From assembly GCA_963842725.1 (NCBI GenBank), contig CAWJHN010000004.1, positions 1,240,001 to 1,304,000 on the forward strand: a stretch of DNA of 64,000 nucleotides. Reading direction: 5' to 3'. Below the pieces are notes generated by a model. The model made no database searches and was not told where the DNA came from. It saw only the letters and a program-made list of their open reading frames with translations. Of this stretch, positions 54,030 to 63,085 are shown one piece after another (the first letter of the stretch is position 1; the number at the start of each line of letters is the position of its first letter). The position numbers were made by a program, and so were the translations under genes. Source of the DNA: UBA10649 sp963842725. GTDB lineage: Bacteria > Actinomycetota > Actinomycetes > S36-B12.

Positions 54030-54560
54030 ATGTCAGCAGGAGCATCAGCGGAGACGCTGCGGGCGGCCCTCGCCGGGCCGTTGGCCGACTTGGGTGTCGA
54101 CCTCGAGGCGATCGAGGTCCAGCAGGCAGGCCGTCGCCAGGTCGTGCGCCTGGTGATCGACCGGGACGGCGGCATCGACCTCGACCACGTCGCGCAGGCC
54201 AGCCAGTGCGTGTCCGCGCTCCTCGATTCACCTCCCCTGTCCGAGGCGCTGCCGGGTCCCTTCGTCCTGGAGGTCACGTCACCGGGCGTCGACCGCCCGC
54301 TCACCGAGCCACGTCACTGGCGTCGGGCCGTCACCAGACTCGTGCACGTCACGCTGCTCGACGGTTCCGAGATCGAGGGCAGGCTCATCGACATGCCATC
54401 GGACGAGCAGGTGGTGGTGGCGCTGCCCGGCGGGGACCGGGTGCTGCCCGTCGCCTCGGTGCGGCGCGCGGTCGTCCAGGTCGAGTTCAACCGGCCCGAC
54501 CGCCCCGAGCCGGAGCACGCGGACGCTGCGGACTCCGACGTCGCGGATGAGGAGGCCTAG
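54030..54560 (+). CDS. rimP: Ribosome maturation factor RimP
   Basis: 176 residues. The N-terminal alpha/beta domain has LGVDLEAIEVQQAGRRQVVR and LVIDRDGGIDLDHVAQASQC; PFVLEVTSPGVDRPLTEPRH is the family signature joining to the C-terminal Sm-like domain. RimP is needed for 30S assembly. An acidic tail (PEPEHADAADSDVADEEA) closes the protein. nusA starts 4 bases after its stop, the usual operon. Confidence 0.95.
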   Translation: MSAGASAETLRAALAGPLADLGVDLEAIEVQQAGRRQVVRLVIDRDGGIDLDHVAQASQCVSALLDSPPLSEALPGPFVLEVTSPGVDRPLTEPRHWRRAVTRLVHVTLLDGSEIEGRLIDMPSDEQVVVALPGGDRVLPVASVRRAVVQVEFNRPDRPEPEHADAADSDVADEEA

Positions 54561-54564
54561 GGCC

Positions 54565-55608
54565 ATGGACATCGATGTCAGCGCGCTGAAGGCGCTCGTG
54601 CGCGAGAAGGACCTCTCCCTCGACCTCGTCGTCGAGTCGATCGAGCAGGCCCTGCTCGTCGCGTACCACCGCACCGAGGGGGCCGCGCACAAGTCGCGGG
54701 TGACCCTCGACCGCAAGTCCGGTCACGTGACGGTGTGGGCGGCCGAGACCGACGAGGACGGCACCATCCTGCGCGAGTTCGACGACACGCCCGACGGTTT
54801 CGGCCGCATCGCGGCGACCACGGCGCGTCAGGTGCTCCTCGCGCGCCTGCGCGAGGCGGAGGGCGACGCCACCCTCAGCGAGTTCACCGGACGCGAGGGA
54901 GACCTGGTGTCGGGGGTGGTGCAGCAGAACAGCAACCCCAGGATGGTGCGGGTCGACATCGGCAAGGTCGAGGCGAACCTGCCCCCGGAGGAGCAGTCGC
55001 CCGGCGAGTCCTACCCGCACGGCACGCGGGTGAAGTGCATCGTCACGAACGTACGCAAGGGCTTCAAGGGCCCACAGGTCACCGTCTCCCGAACGCACCC
55101 GAACCTGGTCAAGGCCCTGTTCGCGCTCGAGGTCCCGGAGATCGCCGACGGCACCGTGCAGATCACGGCGATCGCGCGCGAGGCGGGCCACCGGACCAAG
55201 ATCGCCGTGAGGTCGACGGTCCCCGGCGTGAACGCGAAGGGCGCCTGCATCGGCCCGTTGGGCCAGCGGGTGCGGCAGGTCATGGCGGAGCTCAACGGCG
55301 AGAAGATCGACATCGTCGACCACAGCGACGACCCGGCGGAGATGATCGCGCACGCGCTCTCGCCGGCCCGCGTCAACTCCGTGCAGATCGTCGACCCGGT
55401 GGCTCGCGCCGCTCGGATCATCGTCCCCGACTACCAGCTCTCGCTCGCGATCGGCCGCGAGGGCCAGAACGCCCGGCTGGCGGCCCGGTTGACCGGCTGG
55501 CGGATCGACATCCGGTCGGACACGGCCGCGCCGGCCGCCCGGGGCGAGCGACCGGTGGACGCCTCGCGACCGGCGGACCCGGGCCGACACGCACCGGCGG
55601 CGGACTGA
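54565..55608 (+). CDS. nusA: Transcription termination/antitermination protein NusA
   Basis: 347 residues from ATG 54565, after GAGGAGGCC. Domains in order: NTD binding RNA polymerase (MDIDVSALKALVREKDLSLD), S1 (GDLVSGVVQQNSNPRMVRVD), KH1 (AGHRTKIAVRSTVPGVNAKG, then ACIGPLGQRVRQVM) and KH2 (LSLAIGREGQNARLAARLTG). The C-terminal acidic repeats of E. coli NusA are absent, as in other actinobacteria. It modulates pausing and termination. Confidence 0.97.
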   Translation: MDIDVSALKALVREKDLSLDLVVESIEQALLVAYHRTEGAAHKSRVTLDRKSGHVTVWAAETDEDGTILREFDDTPDGFGRIAATTARQVLLARLREAEGDATLSEFTGREGDLVSGVVQQNSNPRMVRVDIGKVEANLPPEEQSPGESYPHGTRVKCIVTNVRKGFKGPQVTVSRTHPNLVKALFALEVPEIADGTVQITAIAREAGHRTKIAVRSTVPGVNAKGACIGPLGQRVRQVMAELNGEKIDIVDHSDDPAEMIAHALSPARVNSVQIVDPVARAARIIVPDYQLSLAIGREGQNARLAARLTGWRIDIRSDTAAPAARGERPVDASRPADPGRHAPAAD

Positions 55609-55613
55609 GCACG

Positions 55614-55919
55614 GTGTCCCGAGGGGTACACTCAACGGAAGGCAGCAAGCCCGGCCCCCTGCGTACCTGCGTGGGGTGCCGTCAGCGTGCTGCCGTGGCC
55701 GACCTGATACGGGTTGTCGCGATCTCCGGTGCATGCGTGCCGGACCTCGATCGACAGCTGCCGGGACGCGGGGCGCACGTGCACCCCAGCCCGCAGTGCT
55801 TGGACCGCGCAGAGCAGCGCCGCGCGTTCCCCCGTGCCCTCCGGATGGCGGGTCCCCTGGACCTGGCCGCCGTCAGGGCAGTGATCAGCGACCGACAGCA
55901 CGAGCAAGAACGGCACTAG
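55614..55919 (+). CDS. ylxR: YlxR family RNA-binding protein (DUF448)
   Basis: 101 residues from GTG 55614. GPLRTCVGCRQRAAVADLIR is the DUF448 signature, followed by GRGAHVHPSPQCLDRAEQRR and a basic surface. YlxR proteins bind RNA and sit between nusA and infB in most Gram-positives; a role in RNase P or gene regulation has been proposed. An upstream in-frame extension through nusA is not conserved. Start choice is moderately certain. Confidence 0.88.
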   Translation: MSRGVHSTEGSKPGPLRTCVGCRQRAAVADLIRVVAISGACVPDLDRQLPGRGAHVHPSPQCLDRAEQRRAFPRALRMAGPLDLAAVRAVISDRQHEQERH

Positions 55920-56092
55920 TCAGAAACCGGCCCGGGCGTCCGCCCGCGGTCATCGAGTGCCGGCGAACGTCGCCGGCGACGAGCGGATCGGGAGTGATTC
56001 GAGGATGAACACCCCATGAGCACGCGAGCATGAACGTGTATCGCTTGCACTGACGGTCCGGAGCACCCCGCCCGGACCAAGACAGGAGAGAC
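55920..56092 (+). promoter_or_regulatory. infB leader with two hairpins
   Basis: In the 173 bases before infB, GCCGGCGA (55959-55966) pairs with TCGCCGGC (55970-55977) over 3 bases, and GGTCCGG (56055-56061) pairs with CCGGACC (56072-56078) just before the Shine-Dalgarno ACAGGAGAG. They may form a partial terminator and a leader structure, which would tune infB separately from nusA. Confidence 0.4.
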
Positions 56093-58912
56093 GTGTCAAA
56101 GGTTCGGGTCCACGAACTCGCGAAGGAACTCGGAGTCTCAAGCAAGGAAGTCCTTGCGAAGCTCCAGGAACTCGGTGAGTTCGTCAAGTCAGCATCATCC
56201 ACGGTAGAGGCGCCAGTCGTCCGCAAGCTGCGCGAGGCCATGCCTCCGCCCGCAGCGGCGGCCGAGACGCCCGCCCCGACTCCCACGGCCGCTCCGGTGC
56301 CCGCTGCGGCGGCTCCTGTCGCGACCACGTCGGTCACCACCGCGGCGGCTCCTGTCGCGACCACGCCGGTCACGACGGCTCCCGTCGTCACGTCCCCGGT
56401 CGCGACGTCTCCGGTCGCGACGTCTCCGACGCCGGTTCCCGCACCGACTCCGGTCCCTGCCGCCCCGGCCGCTGTGTCAGAGCCGGCTGCGCCGCCGGTC
56501 GCACCGCCCGAGGGCGACGCTGCCGCCGAGTCCCGCCCGGTCCCGTCCCGGCCGACCGGGCCTCGTCCCGGCAACAACCCCTTCGGTGGCAGCACCGGTA
56601 TGGGTCGCCCGACCGGCCCCCGTCCCGGCAACAACCCCTTCACCGCCAGCACCGGCATGGGTCGCGCCCCAGCCCCTGGCGTGCCCGGTGCGCCCCGTCC
56701 CAACCCCGGCACCATGCCGCCGCGGCCGGTCCGTCCGGTCGGTGCGCCCGGTGCGCGACCCGGTGCGCCCGGTGCGCGACCGGCCGGTCCCGGCGGTCCC
56801 GGCGCCCGTCCCGGTGCGCCCGGTGCGCGGCCCGGCGGTTTCGCCGGTCGCGGCCCCGGTGGTCCCGGTGGCGCCGGCGGCGGTTTCGCCGGTCGCGGCC
56901 CCGGTGGTCCCGGTGGTGCGCCCGGTGGCGCGCCCGGCGGCTTCCCCGGTCGCAGTGGAGGTCCCGGTGGCCGTGGTACCACGGCGGGCGCCTTCGGGCG
57001 TCCGGGTGGTCGACCGTCGCGTGGCCGCAAGTCCAAGCGCGCCAAGCGCCAGGAGTTCGACAACATGCAGGCGCCGGTCATGGACGGCGTCCGGATCAAG
57101 CGCGGGCAGGGCGACGTCGTGCGGCTGCCGCGCGGCGCGAGCCTGACCGACTTCGCGGAGAAGATCGACGCGATGCCGGCTGATCTGGTCAAGGTGCTCA
57201 TCGGCCTCGGCGAGATGGTGACCGCGACGCAGTCGATCGACGACGACACGCTGCGCCTGCTCGGCACCGAGCTCAACTACAACGTCGAGGTGGTGTCCCC
57301 CGAGGACGAGGACCGGGAACTGCTCGAGTCCTACCACCTCGAGTTCGGCGAGGACGAGGGCGACGACACCGATCTCGAGATCAGGCCGCCGGTCGTCACC
57401 GTCATGGGTCACGTCGACCATGGCAAGACGCGCCTGCTCGACGCGATCCGCAAGACCAACGTCATCGGCGGCGAGGCCGGCGGCATCACCCAGCACATCG
57501 GCGCCTACCAGGTGAAGACGTACACGGGCGACGGCACCGAGCGGAAGATCACCTTCATCGACACGCCCGGTCACGAGGCGTTCACGGCCATGCGCGCCCG
57601 AGGCGCTCAGGTCACGGACATCTCGATCCTCGTGGTCGCGGCGGACGACGGCGTCAAGCCCCAGACCATCGAGGCGCTCAACCACGCGCAGGCGGCGGGC
57701 GTCCCGATCGTGGTGGCCGTGAACAAGGTCGACAAGGAGGGGGCGGACCCGATGAGGGTGCGCGCCCAGCTGACCGAGTACGGCCTGGTGGCCGAGGAGT
57801 TCGGCGGCGACACCATGTTCGTCGACGTGTCGGCCAAGCAGGGCATCGGCATCGAGCAGTTGCTCGAGGCCGTGCTCCTGACGGCGGACGCGACGCTGGA
57901 CCTGCGGGCGAATCCGCACCAGGACGCCCAGGGCGTCGCGATCGAGGCGCACCTGGACCGCGGTCGTGGACCGGTGGCGACCGTCCTGGTCCAGCGCGGC
58001 ACGCTTCGTGCCGGCGACTCGATCGTCGCTGGCGACGCGTTCGGCCGTGTTCGGGCGATGCTCGACGACGAGGGCAACCCCGTCGACGTGGCGACCCCGT
58101 CGTTCCCCGTCCAGGTACTCGGGCTCACGTCCGTGCCGGGCGCCGGCGACAGCTTCATGGTCGTCGCCGAGGATCGGGTGGCCCGACAGATCGCGCAGAC
58201 CCGCCAGGCGCGTGAGCGCAACGCCCTGCTGGCCAAGAACCGCGTCAAGCGCTCGCTGGAGGACTTCCTGGAGTCGCTGGAGAAGGGCGAGGTCGCCGAG
58301 CTCACGCTCATCATCAAGGGCGACGTGTCCGGCTCGGTGGAGGCACTCGAGGATGCCCTGCTCAAGATCGACATGGGCGACGAGGTCAACTTGCGGGTCA
58401 TCCACCGCGGTGTCGGCGCCATCAACAAGAACGACGTCACCCTGGCGAGCGCGTCGAAGGCCGTCATCATCGGCTTCAACGTGCGCCCCGAGGGCAAGGT
58501 CGCGGAGCTCGCCTCGGAGGAGGGCGTCGACGTCCGCTTCTACAGCGTGATCTACAACGCGATCGAAGAGGTCGAGGCGGCCCTGCGCGGCATGCTCAAG
58601 CCGATCTACGAGGAGGTCCAGCTCGGCACCGCACAGGTCCGGGAGGTCTTCAAGTCGAGCAAGTTCGGCACCATCGCGGGCTGCCTCGTGCAGTCGGGCG
58701 AGATCCGTCGCAACAGCAAGGCGCGCCTGATCCGTGACGGGGCGGTGGTGGCCGACAACATCTCGATCGCCGGCCTGCGTCGCTTCAAGGACGACGTGAC
58801 GGAGGTCCGCGACGGCTTCGAGTGCGGCATCAACCTGGGCAACTACCAGGACGTCAAGGTCGATGACGTGATCGAGACCTTCGAGATGCGCGAGAAGCCC
58901 CGCAAGAACTAG
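56093..58912 (+). CDS. infB: Translation initiation factor IF-2
   Basis: 939 residues from GTG 56093. The N-terminal IF2N domain reads SKVRVHELAKELGVSSKEVL. Residues about 50-315 are a long low-complexity linker, first Ala/Pro/Thr/Val repeats, then Gly/Pro/Arg repeats (GAPGARP, GRGPGGPGG). A basic RGRKSKRAKRQEF leads to the G domain: GHVDHGKT at about 439-446, DTPGHEAF, NKVD near 543, then domains II-IV. The GTPase places fMet-tRNA on the 30S subunit and joins the 50S. The linker type is normal for high-GC actinobacteria. Confidence 0.97.
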   Translation: MSKVRVHELAKELGVSSKEVLAKLQELGEFVKSASSTVEAPVVRKLREAMPPPAAAAETPAPTPTAAPVPAAAAPVATTSVTTAAAPVATTPVTTAPVVTSPVATSPVATSPTPVPAPTPVPAAPAAVSEPAAPPVAPPEGDAAAESRPVPSRPTGPRPGNNPFGGSTGMGRPTGPRPGNNPFTASTGMGRAPAPGVPGAPRPNPGTMPPRPVRPVGAPGARPGAPGARPAGPGGPGARPGAPGARPGGFAGRGPGGPGGAGGGFAGRGPGGPGGAPGGAPGGFPGRSGGPGGRGTTAGAFGRPGGRPSRGRKSKRAKRQEFDNMQAPVMDGVRIKRGQGDVVRLPRGASLTDFAEKIDAMPADLVKVLIGLGEMVTATQSIDDDTLRLLGTELNYNVEVVSPEDEDRELLESYHLEFGEDEGDDTDLEIRPPVVTVMGHVDHGKTRLLDAIRKTNVIGGEAGGITQHIGAYQVKTYTGDGTERKITFIDTPGHEAFTAMRARGAQVTDISILVVAADDGVKPQTIEALNHAQAAGVPIVVAVNKVDKEGADPMRVRAQLTEYGLVAEEFGGDTMFVDVSAKQGIGIEQLLEAVLLTADATLDLRANPHQDAQGVAIEAHLDRGRGPVATVLVQRGTLRAGDSIVAGDAFGRVRAMLDDEGNPVDVATPSFPVQVLGLTSVPGAGDSFMVVAEDRVARQIAQTRQARERNALLAKNRVKRSLEDFLESLEKGEVAELTLIIKGDVSGSVEALEDALLKIDMGDEVNLRVIHRGVGAINKNDVTLASASKAVIIGFNVRPEGKVAELASEEGVDVRFYSVIYNAIEEVEAALRGMLKPIYEEVQLGTAQVREVFKSSKFGTIAGCLVQSGEIRRNSKARLIRDGAVVADNISIAGLRRFKDDVTEVRDGFECGINLGNYQDVKVDDVIETFEMREKPRKN

Positions 58913-58919
58913 CCCGGCC

Positions 58920-58952
58920 GGCCGTCTCTCCCGCCCTGTGGGAGAGACGGCC
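58920..58952 (+). terminator. Hairpin terminator after infB
   Basis: GGCCGTCTCTCCC at 58920-58932 pairs perfectly with GGGAGAGACGGCC at 58940-58952 over a 7-base loop, 7 bases after the infB stop. No U-tract. It separates infB from rbfA, which is 70 bases further on. Confidence 0.75.
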
Positions 58953-59021
58953 GAGCGGGGCCGTTCCCGGCCCCATTCATCCACCCGTCCCGCCGGACGG
59001 GCCCACCCCGAGGAGCTGGTG

Positions 59022-59474
59022 ATGAGCAGCGAAGCACGGCAGCGCAAGATGGCCGACCGGGTGAAGGTCATCGTGGCCGAGACTCTCGAGAAGCGGATCA
59101 AGGATCCGCGCCTGGGGTTCACCACCGTCACCGACGTGCGGGTCACGCCCGACCTGCGCGAGGCGTCGGTCTTCTACACCGTCTACGGAGACGACGAGGA
59201 CCGAGCGGCCACCGCAGCGGCCCTGGAGTCGGCGAAGGGCGTCATCCGGTCCGAGGTCGGCAAGCAGACCGGGATCAAGTTCACCCCCACGCTCGCGTTC
59301 TTCCCGGACGCGATACCCGACACGGCCCGCCACCTGGAGGAGCTGCTCCAGAAGGCCGCGTCCGCAGACGCCGCGGTCCATGAGCAGGCCGCGAGCGCGA
59401 CGTACGCCGGTGAGCCCGACCCCTACCGTCGGCCCGACGACGACGATGACATCCCGGCGGGCGCCGACAGCTGA
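59022..59474 (+). CDS. rbfA: Ribosome-binding factor A
   Basis: 150 residues from ATG 59022, with GAGGAGCTGG upstream. The KH-like fold is visible in ARQRKMADRVKVIVAETLEK, DPRLGFTTVTDVRVTPDLRE and ASVFYTVYG. RbfA helps 30S maturation by binding 16S helix 1. The tail after residue 110 is acidic and unstructured. The stop overlaps the truB start by 1 base. Confidence 0.95.
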   Translation: MSSEARQRKMADRVKVIVAETLEKRIKDPRLGFTTVTDVRVTPDLREASVFYTVYGDDEDRAATAAALESAKGVIRSEVGKQTGIKFTPTLAFFPDAIPDTARHLEELLQKAASADAAVHEQAASATYAGEPDPYRRPDDDDDIPAGADS

Positions 59475-60364
59475 TGGCGTCGTCCGGGCTGCTGATCGTC
59501 GACAAGCCGGGTGGCATGACCTCGCACGACGTGGTCTCGCGCGTGCGCCGGGCCATGGGAACCCGCAAGGTCGGTCATGCCGGGACCCTCGACCCGATGG
59601 CCACCGGCGTCCTGGTCATGGGCGTCGAGCGCGCGACGCGGCTGCTCGGTCACCTGGCACTGCGCGACAAGGCCTACCAGGCGTCGATCCGGCTCGGCGC
59701 GTCCACGGTCACCGACGACGCGGAGGGGGAGGTCCTCGCCGTCGCTGCCGACGAGGCGCTCGCGGGCATCGAGGACGAGTCCATCCGCGCGCACGTGGCG
59801 GGACTGACCGGCGAGATCGACCAGAGGCCGAGCTCGGTGAGCGCGGTCAAGGTGGCCGGGCGTCGGTCCTACGACCGGGTCCGAGGCGGCGAGGCCGTCG
59901 AGCTGCCGACCAGGCGCGTGACCGTCTCCTCGTTCGACATCCTGCGGATCGCGCGCAGCGATGACGCGATCGACGTCGACGTCCTCGTCGAGTGCAGCAC
60001 CGGCACCTACGTCCGAGCCCTCGCACGGGACCTTGGAGACCGGCTGGGCGTCGGCGGGCATCTGACGCGCCTGCGACGCACGCGTGTCGGGCCTTTCACC
60101 GCGGACGAGGCGGTCAGCCTCGATGAGCTCGACGCCGTCGGCGCGACGTCGCTGCTGGCGATGTCGACCGTGGCGGCGCGCTGCTTCCCCACCTGGACAC
60201 TCGACGAGGCGCAGAGCAGGGCCGTCTCGCTGGGCCAGCGCATCGCCTGGCACGGACCCGCCTGCGGGCTCGACCCGGTCGCCCTCGTGGACGGGGCAGG
60301 GGAGTTCCTCGCCCTGGCCCACGATGACGACGACATGGCGCGCTATCTGGCCGTCTTCGCCTGA
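59474..60364 (+). CDS. truB: tRNA pseudouridine(55) synthase TruB
   Basis: 296 residues from ATG 59474. The catalytic Asp40 is in VGHAGTLDPMATGVLVM; the opening GLLIVDKPGGMTSHDVV and the GEIDQRPSSVSAVKVAGRRS and VECSTGTYVRALARDLGD blocks are TruB-specific. It makes pseudouridine 55 in the T-loop of tRNAs. A C-terminal TruB-type extension is present. Coupled to rbfA. Confidence 0.96.
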   Translation: MASSGLLIVDKPGGMTSHDVVSRVRRAMGTRKVGHAGTLDPMATGVLVMGVERATRLLGHLALRDKAYQASIRLGASTVTDDAEGEVLAVAADEALAGIEDESIRAHVAGLTGEIDQRPSSVSAVKVAGRRSYDRVRGGEAVELPTRRVTVSSFDILRIARSDDAIDVDVLVECSTGTYVRALARDLGDRLGVGGHLTRLRRTRVGPFTADEAVSLDELDAVGATSLLAMSTVAARCFPTWTLDEAQSRAVSLGQRIAWHGPACGLDPVALVDGAGEFLALAHDDDDMARYLAVFA

Positions 60365-60381
60365 CCTAGGCTTACCCCGCC

Positions 60382-61335
60382 ATGCCGACCCCAGCGCCGT
60401 TGCCGAGCCGTTCCTCCGACGATGTGCCGGGCCTCGACGAGCGGGGCTGTGTCGCCTGCATCGGGGTGTTCGACGGCGTTCATCGCGGGCACCGGGCGCT
60501 CATCGACGTGGCCCGGCAGCGGGCCGACGAGATGGGCCTGCCGCTCGTGGTCATCACGTTCGATCCCCACCCGATGGCCGTGGTCGGTCCCCGCTCGGCG
60601 CCGAGCACACTGACCACCCTGGAGCACCGGGTCGCCCTTCTTCTGGACGCGGGGGCCGACGAGGTCGACGTCCTCACGTTCGACCACGAGCTGGCCGACA
60701 TGTCGCCGGCAGAGTTCGTCGAGGATGTCCTGGTCGATCGCCTTCGGGTGCGCAGCGTCGTCGTCGGAGAGAACTTCCGCTTCGGCCACCGAGCCTCGGG
60801 CACGGTCGAGACCCTGCGGGAAGAGGGCCGGCGCTGGGACTTCAGCGTCGTGCCGGCGCCGCTGTCCGGCGAGGGCGACGTGCGGTGGTCCTCGACCCGA
60901 GCACGCGCCCTGATCGCCGTCGGGGACGTCGCGTCGGCCGCCGACGTGCTCGGACGCCCCTACCGCGTCGACGGTGTCGTGGTGCACGGCGACCACCGCG
61001 GGCGCGGCCTGGGCTTCCCCACGGCGAACCTGCAATGGGCCGGGACGCCGACGATCCCCGCTGACGGGGTCTACGCCGGCTGGATCGTGACGGCGGGCGG
61101 GCGCCTCCCGGCGGCCACCTCGGTGGGCACGAATCCGCAGTTCGACGGAAGCGTTCGACGCATCGAGTCATACGCCATCGGGGTCGACGACCTCGACCTG
61201 TACGGGCGGGCCATCGGCGTCGAGTTCGTCGAGCGGATCCGCGGGCAGCAGACGTTCGACACCCTCGATGACTTCATCCGCCGCATGGGCGTCGACGTCG
61301 ACGAGGCTGCCGGGATCCTGGCGCGAGATGCCTGA
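60382..61335 (+). CDS. ribF: Bifunctional riboflavin kinase / FAD synthetase
   Basis: 317 residues. The N-terminal FMN adenylyltransferase module has CIGVFDGVHRGHRALIDVAR, TFDPHPMAVV and VVVGENFRFGHRASG. The C-terminal riboflavin kinase module has GDHRGRGLGFPTANLQW and GVYAGWIV. It makes FMN and FAD, which the nearby flavoenzymes need. ATG 60382 lies 17 bases after truB without a strong Shine-Dalgarno sequence. It overlaps the next gene by 8 bases. Confidence 0.95.
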   Translation: MPTPAPLPSRSSDDVPGLDERGCVACIGVFDGVHRGHRALIDVARQRADEMGLPLVVITFDPHPMAVVGPRSAPSTLTTLEHRVALLLDAGADEVDVLTFDHELADMSPAEFVEDVLVDRLRVRSVVVGENFRFGHRASGTVETLREEGRRWDFSVVPAPLSGEGDVRWSSTRARALIAVGDVASAADVLGRPYRVDGVVVHGDHRGRGLGFPTANLQWAGTPTIPADGVYAGWIVTAGGRLPAATSVGTNPQFDGSVRRIESYAIGVDDLDLYGRAIGVEFVERIRGQQTFDTLDDFIRRMGVDVDEAAGILARDA

Positions 61336-62476
61336 GGATCACGACCGCCTGCGGGCGGTCGAGCGCTGGTTCTACCGGCGCGGACTGCCGTTCTTCGTCG
61401 AGGACTACCGATCCTCGACCGACGTGTGGACGCGAGCCAGCCCGTTCCTGGCGGTCATGTTCCTCGTCTCGATCGGGTTGGCCGCCACCAGCTTCGAGGA
61501 CCTGTGGGGAGCGCTCGCCGGGCTCGCCCTCGCGCTGCTGGCCGGTGCTGGATTCGTCCTGTGGAACCTGCGGCGCGGCCGCCGCTGGCGCACCCTGCCG
61601 GACCGGGTGACGTGGCCGGTGCTGGCCGGATTCGTCGTCATCCCGGCCGTGGTCGCCCTGGCCTCGTCTCGCACGGCAACCGCGTTCGCGGAGAGCATCG
61701 TCGCGGGAGTCCTGGTCCTGGCGCTCGCGTGGGTCCTCACGCGGTACGCCGTCATCCCGCTGTGCGCCTGGGCGATCCGGTCAACCTTCCGGGGGATCGG
61801 CGACCTCTACCGCCTGGCCACGAGGGCCCTGCCTCTGATGCTCCTGTTCATCACCTTCCTGTTCATCAACACCGAGGTATGGCAGGTGGCAGGCCTGCTT
61901 CCGGCCGAACGGCTGTGGGCGGTGATCGCCGTCTTCGTCGCCCTGGGCGTCGCGTTCATCATCGGCCGGGTGCCCGGCGAGATCCGGCTCATCGAGTCGG
62001 ACACGACGGCCGATCAGGTCGTGGCGGCCTGCGCGACGACGCCCCTGGCGGACGTGGCGCCGTCGCTGCCCGGCCTGGAGTCACCGATCGCGCTGAGCCG
62101 GCGCCAGGTGGCCAACATCGGCCTCGTGCTCACCGTCGCGCAGCTCGTGCAGGTCGCCCTGTTCGCCCTGGTCGTCTGGGCGTTCTTCGTCGCATTCGGC
62201 GCCCTCGCGGTCTCGGTCGACGTGCAGGAGGCGTGGCTGGGCGCACTGGCTCCGGTCGATCTCGTCTGGGCGTGGGGCGATGGGTACGGGGTGACGCGCC
62301 AGCTCCTTCGAGTGGCGACGTTCCTCGGGGCTTTCGCGGGGTTCTACGTGACGATCTACACGGCGATCGACTCCGCGTACCGCGAGCAGTTCTACGACCG
62401 GATCCGCCTCGACCTCGATCGCTCCCTGAGCGTGCGACGGGCGTACGTGGCGTTCCGCGGAGCCGGGGGCTGGTAG
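61328..62476 (+). CDS. Polytopic membrane protein of unknown function
   Basis: 382 residues from ATG 61328, overlapping ribF by 8 bases. After a cytoplasmic start (ERWFYRRGLPFFVEDYRSST) there are seven or so hydrophobic segments, at about 35-75, 95-150, 165-190, 198-220, 265-300 and 325-350. FLFINTEVWQVAG lies between two of them, and the C terminus is charged (REQFYDRIRLDLDRSLSVRR). No known family motif is recognised. It is translationally coupled to ribF, but no flavin-related function can be read from it. Confidence 0.75.
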   Translation: MPEDHDRLRAVERWFYRRGLPFFVEDYRSSTDVWTRASPFLAVMFLVSIGLAATSFEDLWGALAGLALALLAGAGFVLWNLRRGRRWRTLPDRVTWPVLAGFVVIPAVVALASSRTATAFAESIVAGVLVLALAWVLTRYAVIPLCAWAIRSTFRGIGDLYRLATRALPLMLLFITFLFINTEVWQVAGLLPAERLWAVIAVFVALGVAFIIGRVPGEIRLIESDTTADQVVAACATTPLADVAPSLPGLESPIALSRRQVANIGLVLTVAQLVQVALFALVVWAFFVAFGALAVSVDVQEAWLGALAPVDLVWAWGDGYGVTRQLLRVATFLGAFAGFYVTIYTAIDSAYREQFYDRIRLDLDRSLSVRRAYVAFRGAGGW

Positions 62477-62554
62477 TCTTGCGCGGTCGGTCATCCACGG
62501 CCGGCAGTCCAGACGGTCGCGAAGCGGGCGCTTTGCGATGCGTGTCGAAACAAC

Positions 62555-62570
62555 CGCTCCCTCGGGAGCG
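62555..62570 (+). promoter_or_regulatory. rpsO leader hairpin next to the ribosome-binding site
   Basis: CGCTCC (62555-62560) pairs with GGAGCG (62565-62570) around a CTCG tetraloop, 5 bases before the Shine-Dalgarno GAGGAGAG (62576-62583). A second stem with one G-U pair lies upstream, at about 62519-62536 (GCGAAGCG / CGCTTTGC). S15 is known to autoregulate through structured leaders in several bacteria, so a similar role here is plausible. Confidence 0.4.
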
Positions 62571-62586
62571 CGCCCGAGGAGAGTTA

Positions 62587-62856
62587 ATGCCGCTCGACAG
62601 TGCAGTCAAGCAGGAGATCATCGCCGAGTACGGGTCCAAGCCCGGTGACACCGGCAGCCCCGAGGTCCAGATCGCGATGCTGACGCGTCGTATCTCCGAC
62701 CTGACGGAGCACCTGAAGACCCACAAGCACGACCACCACAGCCGCCGCGGCCTGCTGATCCTCGTCGGTCAGCGTCGTCGCCTGCTGCAGTACCTGGTGA
62801 AGACCGATATCGCGCGCTACCGCACGATCATCGAGAAGCTGGGCATTCGCCGCTAG
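62587..62856 (+). CDS. rpsO: 30S ribosomal protein S15
   Basis: 89 residues, the standard length, from ATG 62587. LDSAVKQEIIAEYGSKPGDT, GSPEVQIAMLTRRISDLTEH and HHSRRGLLILVGQRRRLLQY are the universal S15 blocks binding 16S helices 20-22. The frame is open far upstream, but only this part is conserved. pnp follows, as in most bacteria. Confidence 0.98.
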   Translation: MPLDSAVKQEIIAEYGSKPGDTGSPEVQIAMLTRRISDLTEHLKTHKHDHHSRRGLLILVGQRRRLLQYLVKTDIARYRTIIEKLGIRR

Positions 62857-62872
62857 TCATGCTCTCGAGGCC

Positions 62873-62896
62873 GGGTCCGCGCAGTCTGGCGGACCC
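62873..62896 (+). terminator. Hairpin between rpsO and pnp
   Basis: GGGTCCGC (62873-62880) pairs with GCGGACCC (62889-62896) over an 8-base loop, 17 bases after the rpsO stop. The rest of the 229-base gap has further GC-rich dyads (for example CCGCC-ATCG-CGGCGG near 62994-63007) but no gene. In other bacteria this gap contains an RNase III site through which PNPase autoregulates; whether that applies here is unknown. Confidence 0.55.
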
Positions 62897-63085
62897 TGCC
62901 CACGACACCCACAACTGAATACCGAAACCGGAATCCGGGGCGCCGCGAAAGCATCGTCCGTCGGTCCTCGGTAGTGACCTCCGGGCAGACCCGCCATCGC
63001 GGCGGTCGCTCCCGTGGGCCTCGATCGAAGACCGCCACCGGCTGCCTGACGTGTGCGCCCCTGTCAACAGAAACAGGAGGCACCC

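Noticed and set aside
55914..56092. Small gene between ylxR and infB
   Set aside because: Short open frames exist, but none has a ribosome site or a plausible protein; the stretch is occupied by hairpins and the infB leader.
56477..59146. Long minus-strand open frame opposite infB
   Set aside because: It is a shadow of IF-2 and rbfA, low in complexity and with no recognisable domain.
62857..63085. Non-coding RNA gene between rpsO and pnp
   Set aside because: Only ordinary terminator-like dyads were seen; no tRNA-like or known RNA structure could be supported by eye.
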